This document shows, piece by piece, positions 56,706 to 64,000 of a stretch of DNA of 64,000 nucleotides. The translations under genes and the position numbers were made by a program. This stretch comes from Platanthera guangdongensis (lineage: Eukaryota; Streptophyta; Magnoliopsida; Asparagales; Orchidaceae): the NCBI GenBank assembly GCA_039583875.1, contig CM077160.1, positions 115,897,314-115,961,313 on the forward strand, in the 5' to 3' direction. The notes under the pieces are model-generated. The model did not search any database, was not told where the DNA came from, and was given only the letters and a program-made list of their open reading frames with translations. Positions within the stretch are counted from its first letter, which is position 1. Each line of letters opens with the position of its first letter.

Positions 56706-59700
56706 TTGTTTTCTTTGCAGGTAAAGAGCTGTCCAGCTGTTAATCAAAAATGGTATCTGGATAGTGGATGCTCCAAGCATATGACTGACATCAAGGATAA
56801 CTTAATAAACTACAAGTCCAAGCTCGGAACAAAAGTCATCTTTGGTGATTCAAATTGGGGCCAGTCAGAAGGCTTTGGAGAAGTAAAGATTGGAGCAGTC
56901 ACTTTCAAGAAAGTGACATATGTAAGTGGACTCAATCATAATCTCATCTCCATAAGCCAACTATGTGATGAAGGTTATCAGGTACAATTCAACTCAAAAT
57001 CTTGTATTATTTATAATAAAGAAAAAACAAAATGTTTTAATTCGAAATAGACAAGAAAACATATATTTAGTTGATTTTCATTCTGCAAATTCAGATATTT
57101 GTCTGCTTAACATTGTTTGTAATCAAAATGAATTGTGGCATAAAAGGCTAGGACATGTAAATATGAAAAACATTGCTAGGATTTCTAAATACAGCCTTGT
57201 GAGAGGTTTACCTTTTGGTCCCTACAAGAAGGAAGGCCTCTGCAGTGCTTGTCAACTAGGCAAGCAAACTAAATCTAGCTTTAAATCAGTAAATAAAAGT
57301 GATTCACCTAGGATTTTGTACTTGCTACACATGAACCTATTTGGACCTATTGCTGTACAAAGCCTGGGAGGGAAATCCTATACCCTAGTTATTGTAGATG
57401 ACTTCTCAAGATTCACTTGGGTGTTCTTTCTAAGATCAAAGTCAGATACAATCAAAGTTCTTACAGATTTTCGCAGGACCACATAGATTGAGTACTCTAC
57501 TCATATTGTATTGATCAGAAGTGATCATGGAATAGAGTTTGAGTCTCTTCTTATGCATGAGTTCTGTGAGAAGGAAGATATCAGACACTGCTTCTCAGCT
57601 CCTAGAACTACTCAACAAAATGGGGTAGCTGAAAGGAAGAATAGAACCTTAATTGAAGCTGCAGGCACATTACTTGCAGATGCTTACATATCCCTATCCT
57701 TTTGGGTAGAGGCTTTAAGCACAACAAACTATATACTGAATATAAGTTTGATACATAAACTTAAGAATAGGACTCCCTATGAATTGCTTAAAGGGAAGAA
57801 ACCTAAAATCACTTATTTTAAAGTATTTGGTTGTATATGTTATATACATAATAATAACAAGAAGTATATTAGAAAGTTTGAAGCTAAGGCTGAAGAGGGA
57901 ATTTTTCTAGGATATTCCTTAGTAAACAAAGCTTATAGGGTGTTTAATAAATCATCTTTAAAAATTGAGGAAACAATACATGTAACTTTTGATGAAGCTA
58001 ACATGTCCTATAAGGAGAAAGAAATTTCTACCAGTAGCACTTTGCAGGTACCTCACTTGTGTGAGAAATTGGGTGAACTAAACTTCCACAAGAGGTCACA
58101 TCACCATCTCCTCCACAAGTTGATGAAGACAGTGAAGAAGAAAGCACAGAAGTGGTTGAACTTCATTCAACAGCAAACATTATTCCACAAGAGGAATTAA
58201 TTCCAAATGCTGTTGCTGAACAAACTCCACCCACTGACCTTATCACACTAAGGGATCACCCTAGATCTCAAGTGATTGGAGACATGTCAGTAGGTGTACA
58301 GACAAGGCATCAACTCAACCAAGATGTGATGCATGCATGTTTCCTCTCTCAAGTTGAACCTCAATCCATAAAAGATGCTGAGCAAGATCCCCACTGGATC
58401 ATTGCAATGCAAGAAGAACTCAACCAATTTGAGAGATGTAGAGTTTGGGATCTAGTTCCAAGACCCAAAGACTACCCAGTCATTGGAACTAAATGGGTAT
58501 ATAGAAACAAACTAGATGCCCATGGTGTAATTATGAGAAATATGGCTAGGCTTGTTGCTTAAGGTTATAGGTAAGAAGAAGGGATAGACTATGACCAAAC
58601 TTTCGCACCAGTTGCAAGGTTAGAAGTAATCAGAATCTTCCTTGCTTATGCTGCATACAAGAAGTTCAAAGTATATCAGATGGATGTCAAGAGTGCCTTC
58701 CTGAATGTAGTACTGAAAGAAGAGGTTTATGTTGAACAACCTCAAGGTTTTATCTCTCCAACCCACCCTTCATATGTCTTTAGATTGCATAAAGCTCTCT
58801 ATGGTTTAAAGCAAGCTCCAAGAGCTTGGTATGAGACCTTCGCTATCTTCCTGATAGAGCATAAATTCACTAGAGGCATAATAGATAAAACATTATTCAC
58901 TAGGCATCATAAGGATCAAACCTTGTTAGTACAAATATATGTAGATTACATTATATTTGTGTCTACTAATTCCAAACTATGCAAGAGGTTTTTTGACCTC
59001 ATGCATTCAAAGTTTGAAATGAGTAGCATGAGTGAGCTCTCCTACTTCCTTGGTCTTCAAGTGAAGCAGCTACCTGATGACATTTTCATATCCCAGGCTA
59101 AATATGCTAAGGAGCTTATTAAAAAGTTTGGGATGGCTGATGCCTCAGCAAAGAAAATACCCCTGGCTACTAATGCTCTAATAGATTCTGATACACATGG
59201 GAAACATGTTGATCAGAAATTATATAGGGGCATTGTTGGGTCCCTACTATACCTTACAGCAAGCACACCTGACAAAATATTTTCCACATGCCTTTGGGCT
59301 AGGTTCCAAGTGAACCCTAAAGAATCTCATCTAATTTTCTTAAAAAGAATTTTGAGATATATAAAGAGTTGTCCTAGTCTAGGACTCTAGTATCCTACCA
59401 CGTCAGAATTTGAGTTAACTGGATACTCAGATGCTGACTTTGCTGGATGCAAGGTAGACAGAAAAGTACCTCAGGAACATGCCAGTTCCTTGGTATGAGA
59501 TTAGTGTCTTGGTGTTGCAAGAAGCAATCATCTGTGTCTACATCAACTTCTGAAGTAGAATATATAACAGCTGGCAGTTGCTATTTACAGATACTGTGGA
59601 TCCAAAACCCACTCCTGAACTATGGTTTCAACTTAAATAATTCAACTCTCTTATGTGATAACACAAGTGCTATATCCATAGCACAAAATCCAATCCATCA

Positions 59701-59857
59701 CAGTATGACTAAACATATAGATAATAGGCATCATTTTATTAGAGAGTGTGTAGAAAAAAGCAAAATTAAACTTGTCTATATCTACACTGATTTACAAAGA
59801 GAAGATATTTTCACCAAACCTGTGGATGAAAGAAATCACTTGTTCTTTATAAATTAG
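56706..59857 (+). pseudogene. pol: SIRE-B pol: protease, integrase, reverse transcriptase, RNase H
   Basis: Protease WYLDSGCSKHMTDIK lies at about 56750. The pre-integrase has HKRLGHVNMKNIARIS and CSACQLGKQTKSSFKS. Integrase: VDDFSRFTWVFFL, RSDHGIEFES (about 57513), NGVAERKNRTLIEAAG (about 57616). The linker has LRDHPRSQVIGD. Reverse transcriptase: [23 protein letters not shown]. The catalytic box reads YVDY at 58938-58949, second aspartate lost. RNase H starts near 59410 and ends REDIFTKPVDERN at about 59840. Frames switch near 57040, 58150 and 59440, with several stops. Enzymatically dead. Confidence 0.9.
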
Positions 59858-59904
59858 CTTGGAATGATCAATGAAGAAACTTTAATTTAATTTCTGTCTG
59901 TGCT

Positions 59905-60175
59905 CGACGAATTTGTCAAAGTTCGTCGAACGGAGATCGACGAACAGCGAAAACTTCTAGAGAAATTCGTCGAACGGAGACCGACGGACTCTTAATGAGT
60001 GAAGTTATTTTCGTCGAACGGAGATCGACAAATCTGCTTCAGAAAATTTTCGTCGAACAGAGCTCGACGAAATGTTTTCAAATCTTCAGACTGAGCTCGA
60101 CAAATTATTTAACTACAAAATCTTTCGTCGACCTCAGATCAAAGAATATTTTATTTTTCGTGGAACGTAGTTTGG
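59905..60175. repeat. TTCGTCGA hairpin array before SIRE-B ORF3
   Basis: Five or more units of the form TTCGTCGA, AC(G/T)GAGA or similar, TCGACGAA: 8-bp complementary arms around a loop of 6-8 bases, with decayed copies. An open frame starting at 59995 reads through it (FVERRSTN, FVEQSSTK), but this N-terminal part is probably array, not protein. Confidence 0.88.
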
Positions 60176-60279
60176 CGGTTCATATTCTAAAAACCTTATA
60201 TCTAGGTTTTCTTCGACCTCCGTCCCACGCTTTCAGTTCCATTGCACTTGATCTTCATTTTTCTCCTACAGGTGAACTA

Positions 60280-62142
60280 ATGGCGATTCCAGTAGGCAGC
60301 CTTGCAGCCATGAAATTTGATACCGGATTTGATGTGGACTTTGAATCGTTTCAACACTCAGACCCTATGTTCCTGAATATCTTGCAACTTCTTGAAGATC
60401 TGCAGTTGAAAAATTTGATGACCACCAGGATCAAGCTTGCCAGTGCAAAAATCAAAGAGTGGGTCTACACTTCCACCACCACAGATGAGAACACTATGAC
60501 CGACACAATATCGGGTAATGTTATCTCTCATTCCCCCGCCATTCTGACTGAAATATTTAGATTAAACAATGGTCCAGAAGAACTGGAAATTGATAATGAA
60601 GAATTTAATGAAATGTTGAATAAAATGGGTTATTCTGGAGAAACCCCTAATAAACTGCTGAAGAAACAACTATCCGCTAAGTATAAATTTCTAGCAGATG
60701 TTATGGGGAAAGTACTGCTGGGCAAGCACAGTTCCCATGATTACATAACCAGACATCAATTCCTGGTAATATGTGCAGTGGTGTATAAGAATCCAGTAAA
60801 TTGGGCTCAGATTCTATTTAAACTGATTCAGAAAAAGAATACCAAAAAGGAGGTTTGCTTTGGAAGGATTCTAGGAATCTTCCTTAAGGAAAATGATGCT
60901 GAATCCCTGGTCACCCCAACCATATTCATAAATGCCTCCATAAGTCTCACTTGTGCCCTCTTTGGCAGGTGGGAGAGGAACATCACCAAGCCCTCCAAGG
61001 CTTCTTCCTCTTCCTCAAGGCCTTCTGAGAGTACCAGGGCTGATCCAGCCACTTCCCACACTGCTGAAGATATCCCTCCTCCACCCCCATCACCTCCAGC
61101 CATCCACACTCATTCTCAGATGGTACACCAACTTCCCTGCATAGTTCACACCAAAGTCCATACTCTCACACCTCCATCATCCCCAATACATACATCCCCA
61201 AGTCATATTCATTGTCATACCTCCCCTTCCTCCCAACATGGTACACCAATTCCACCACCACATTCAGCTCCTCTTCCACCTCATTTGGCTGACATTCCCC
61301 TCTCCACTCTGTCCTCCATACCATCATTCAATATGCTTACATCCCCCTTCCATACTCCATCTCTACAAGATGAAACAATACAAGACTCTCAACCCCCTTC
61401 TCCACCATCTTCTTCCATCCCACCTTTTATCTCCACTGAGACACCCTCTGCATTCCTGCCCCTGGACCCCTCCATTATTCCATCTATTATAGCACTTCTC
61501 ACTCCCCTCCTCAAAACCCTTATAACAGAGACTATTTCACATCTTGCTTCCTCCATATCCTCTCTTGTTGATAAAATATCTGCTCTCTCTGTTTCTCCCT
61601 CTTCAGTCAGGGGTCTGGCTCTAGTAACCACTGAAACCAGACAGGGGGAGATACACTATGAAGAAGCAGCAGCAGATATAACAGCAGCAGCAGAAACAGC
61701 AACAGCAGCAGAAACAATAGAAGTAGCAGAAGCAATAATAGATACTGATTTATTTGATTTAATTAATTTTGTTGAGTCTGATATGGATCTGGATGAGCAA
61801 GTAATAGAGGAAATAACAACTGCTGGTGATTATATTATAAATCTCACAGTTGATCTTTTGAATTTATTGAGCACTTTTGGTATAGTTTATTTGAACGAAC
61901 TTCCAACAGACAGCATAAAGCCATCTTTGGCTATAGTCCCCTACACCACCCCCATAAGCCCCAAGGTTGCCATGCAACTTAAGGCTAATTTTGTTGTTCT
62001 AGAGGCTCCCGTCCTGCCATCTCCTCCCAGAGCTGATTCCCTCAACACTCCATCTCCTCCCAAAGTTATTTCTACTCCAACTTTTGTCATGGATGATTCC
62101 CCAATGCCGGATCTTGATGAATTTGTTGGATCCCTAGTTTGA
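60280..62142 (+). CDS. SIRE-B ORF3, intact open reading frame of 620 codons
   Basis: The longest uninterrupted ORF in the window. I choose ATG 60280 (MAIPVGSLAAMKFDTGF), eight bases after TTCTCCTACAG, a good splice acceptor, rather than the upstream ATG at 59995, which lies in the motif array. Residues 1-230 form a globular domain similar in layout to SIRE-A ORF3 (KEWVYTSTTT, ISHSPAILTEIFRLNNG, LADVMGKVLLGKHS, RHQFLVICAVVYK), possibly PF20167. Residues about 240-410 are Pro/Ser/His-rich. A helical segment (IIALLTPLLKTLITETISHL) and an Ala/Glu/Thr-rich stretch follow, then an acidic, proline-rich tail. No signal peptide or convincing anchor. It stays open although gag and pol are heavily broken. 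Function unknown. Confidence 0.75.
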   Translation: MAIPVGSLAAMKFDTGFDVDFESFQHSDPMFLNILQLLEDLQLKNLMTTRIKLASAKIKEWVYTSTTTDENTMTDTISGNVISHSPAILTEIFRLNNGPEELEIDNEEFNEMLNKMGYSGETPNKLLKKQLSAKYKFLADVMGKVLLGKHSSHDYITRHQFLVICAVVYKNPVNWAQILFKLIQKKNTKKEVCFGRILGIFLKENDAESLVTPTIFINASISLTCALFGRWERNITKPSKASSSSSRPSESTRADPATSHTAEDIPPPPPSPPAIHTHSQMVHQLPCIVHTKVHTLTPPSSPIHTSPSHIHCHTSPSSQHGTPIPPPHSAPLPPHLADIPLSTLSSIPSFNMLTSPFHTPSLQDETIQDSQPPSPPSSSIPPFISTETPSAFLPLDPSIIPSIIALLTPLLKTLITETISHLASSISSLVDKISALSVSPSSVRGLALVTTETRQGEIHYEEAAADITAAAETATAAETIEVAEAIIDTDLFDLINFVESDMDLDEQVIEEITTAGDYIINLTVDLLNLLSTFGIVYLNELPTDSIKPSLAIVPYTTPISPKVAMQLKANFVVLEAPVLPSPPRADSLNTPSPPKVISTPTFVMDDSPMPDLDEFVGSLV

Positions 62143-63748
62143 TTTGGGCTAGGTTCAGTAACTTAGGATGATGCGACCCAACATGTATAGCTAGGGTCAA
62201 AGTTGTGTCCTAGAGTCTAGGCCAAGTCCTCAGTAATAACATCACATGGACAAGCCATCATCAGACTGCCAGAGACTCACAACTCTTGTTTTCCCAGAGA
62301 TTCAGAGATTTCTCAAGAAACTAAGTAAAATGAGTTCGACGTTCGTCGAACTCAGGTCGACGATAGTCGTTCTCAACTCTACGATCTTAGAGAAATATTC
62401 TCTGAGCTGAGCTCGACGAACTTAAGTTACATATCGATAATCTTTGGACTCCACCTTCAGAATTCTAAGTCCAGACTATTCTCTAGTCTCAGGTCGATGG
62501 ACCTAGTTCTCAGGTCGACGAACTTCGTTCTTTGCTCGGCGATTTCTGGACTTCCACTTCAACTCTATTGCCAGAGGTTCATCAATTTTTCTCTAAGTCC
62601 AGAAACATTTTCAGCTCGACGAATTCAAGGTTCTCCAGACTTAACTCGACGAACATTATTCTTTGGTCGACGAATATTTGGACTACGATAGCATTCTGTC
62701 GAGACTATTTTTCTAGTCTCAGGTCGACGAACTCAGTTCTCTGCCCGACGAATTCCGGAACCAGAAGACTTGTATCGAAACTTAAAGCATATGTCGACAC
62801 CAACTAAGTTGACACTAGAAGAACTTGTGTCGACACCCAAATCATCAATCGACATTGTGGAAAGGCTGTGTCAACACCACACAGAATACTTGTGTCGACA
62901 CACAGGATATCAGTCAACATAAAACAATTGACAACTCTAGAATAGTTATTGAACTCCAGTCGACGAACACATTTACTTAGCTCGATGAACTTCAGACACA
63001 GAATAGGCAAAAGAGAGCAGTTCATTTTCCAGCTCAACGATCATGAAACTCTGCTCGACGAACAGAAGCCGTCTGGTCGACGAATACAACATCTCAGGTC
63101 GACGAACTGCAGACTCAGCTCGATGAATTCTGCTATCTGTTCGATGATTCCAGACTTAGTTATTTTCGGCCTCCTGTCTCCACTCTAATGCGATAATTCC
63201 TGGGTAATTAATGCTCTAACATTCTCTGATTATAACCGTTAGAAGGAGCATTAATTATGGCCTTCTCCAGGATTATTGCTTGCCATTTTTCAACGGGACA
63301 GTTGGGGAAATAAATCAATGCCGATTATTCTCAAGGCTTTCAGCATTAATTACAGATGGATTCATATCTTTTAAAAGACATAGTAGAAGAGAATAACGGA
63401 TACACATAGATATAGAGAGAGATAGAATCAATCAAGAAGATTGAGAGAACATGCATTATCAGAGAAAGCTTTACACAGAACACAGCTTACAGAGAAGCAT
63501 ACATAGATTATTGAGAAACTAGAAAGAAATATTCAACTTGATCATTCTCTCTCAATAAGAAGCACTCTCTGATACACAGAAGCTCTTGACCAGAAGCTCA
63601 TCAGCACCTGAAGAAGAAGAACAATAATACCTATATCAAGAGTCTTCCTTCTTCAAGTACTCCAGGACACTTCAAAAGGACAACATCATACTCATTTGTC
63701 AAAGAAGTTCCTGAAGATTATTGCTAGTCAAGGATTCAGTTTGAAGAC
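62143..63748 (+). repeat. SIRE-B 3' region or 3' LTR U3 with TTCGTCGA array
   Basis: From about 62336 to 63150 it holds some twenty TTCGTCGA / TCGACGAA-type words, many decayed (TCGATGAA, TCAACGA), with a separate TGTCGACAC word repeated at about 62790-62910. By analogy with SIRE-A this would be U3 of the 3' LTR, but no polypurine tract plus TGTTGG start is clear (TGTTGGAT at 62125 is a weak candidate). From 63230 to 63748 no array and no ORF are seen. Confidence 0.6.
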
Positions 63749-64000
63749 CTATCACCCTGAAGCTTAGCTCCTGTCATTCTCAGGGGGAGCCTTAAGCTAT
63801 AATCAAATCCATAGTCTTCTCAGTTGTATAGTGAGAAAGAGAAGACAAAATCATCTCTCACTTCCACTGTATAAAGGGTTGTCATTTCCCTTCAAAAGTG
63901 ATTCCTTATTTGCAAGTCTCCTAATCAAAAGACTTTGGTTGGTTTTTGAGCACCTGATCAAAAGCTCATTGGTGTCATACACCTGATCAAAAATCTTAGT
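63749..64000 (+). repeat. SIRE-B 3' LTR, part inside the window
   Basis: Collinear with 53928-54210: TGAAGACCTA, AGTCTTCTCAGTTGTAT, GTATAAAGGGTTGTC and CACCTGATCAAAA words. More diverged from the 5' copy than the LTR pairs of SIRE-A or the Athila-like element, suggesting greater age. Confidence 0.8.

Larger units (their letters stand above)
53912..64000 (+). mobile_element. SIRE-B: SIRE-like copia element with third ORF, running off the window
   Basis: A 5' LTR remnant (about 53912-54489) is followed by a tRNA-Met primer site, gag, protease, integrase, reverse transcriptase, RNase H, a motif array, ORF3, a second motif array and then sequence homologous to the 5' LTR from about 63749 to the window end. 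The left LTR has no TGTTGG-type start and abuts copia-3 gag without a visible duplication, so it is probably 5'-truncated. Alternatively the LTR is short and begins TGAAGACCTA in both copies. The right end is outside the window. Confidence 0.85.

Noticed and set aside
59995..60279. N-terminal 95 codons of the 715-codon open frame
   Set aside because: They translate the TTCGTCGA array (FVERRST-type repeats) and precede a splice-acceptor-like site; the start at 60280 is more plausible.
62497..63188. Three short ORFs after ORF3
   Set aside because: They read through the TTCGTCGA array in the 3' region; repeated RSTN-type residues are motif translation.
1..64000. tRNA or rRNA genes
   Set aside because: No A/B boxes in cloverleaf context and no rRNA core words were seen; the tRNA-like words are retrotransposon primer sites next to LTRs.

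Overview
The window looks like intergenic heterochromatin from a large angiosperm nuclear genome. No intact host gene was found. It is made almost entirely of nested, mutated LTR retrotransposons of the Ty3/gypsy (Athila-like) and Ty1/copia types, plus fragments of CACTA, hAT-like and MITE DNA transposons. Evidence for a plant comes from initiator-Met and Asp tRNA primer sites, Athila-type gag, SIRE-type copia elements with a third ORF, and CACTA termini. The species cannot be named from the sequence. A 500-N assembly gap lies at 1498-1997.

Layout. 1-1497: Athila-like gag fragment (-). 1998-3705: CACTA right end and a coiled-coil pseudogene scrap with a short intron. 3922-9916: nearly full-length copia-1 (+), 178-bp LTRs. 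10179-10359: MITE-like element. 10628-13838: gag-only LTR element (-) with a good target duplication, inserted in a 15-bp minisatellite. 14641-15163, 27066-28664 and 35760-37718: two copies of one long repeat; the first is split by a GGCCCGGG-rich hAT-like element, itself split by a complete Athila-like element (-, 15509-26755). 28801-35263: gypsy-LTR-like remnants around a copia-2 element (-, 30063-34201) that has pol but no gag. 37719-38962: CACTA end and a copia LTR-like stretch. 38963 onward: copia-3, whose leader holds a complete SIRE-like element (SIRE-A, 40073-52884, target duplication GGAGT). A second SIRE-like element (SIRE-B, about 53912 to beyond the window end) is joined to copia-3 gag. 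Both SIRE elements carry an extra ORF3 after RNase H.

How the parts work. Autonomous LTR elements encode gag (particle), protease, integrase, reverse transcriptase and RNase H, and copy themselves from an LTR-promoted RNA primed by a host tRNA. The gag-only and gag-less elements could move only with proteins supplied by relatives. All coding regions here carry stops or frameshifts, so nothing in the window is likely to be autonomous today.

The most striking unexplained signal is that at least five different LTR families each carry their own dense cluster of short, self-complementary, CG-containing motifs: CTACTCGAGTAG in SIRE-A, TTCGTCGA/TCGACGAA in SIRE-B, CTCGACG/CGTCGAG in copia-3, TGTCACGCCC/GGGCGTGACA in the Athila-like LTRs and CGATCG in the copia-1 leader. 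In the two SIRE elements the same motif appears in the LTR (or 3' region) and again just before ORF3; in SIRE-B it also lies inside the gag-pol coding region.
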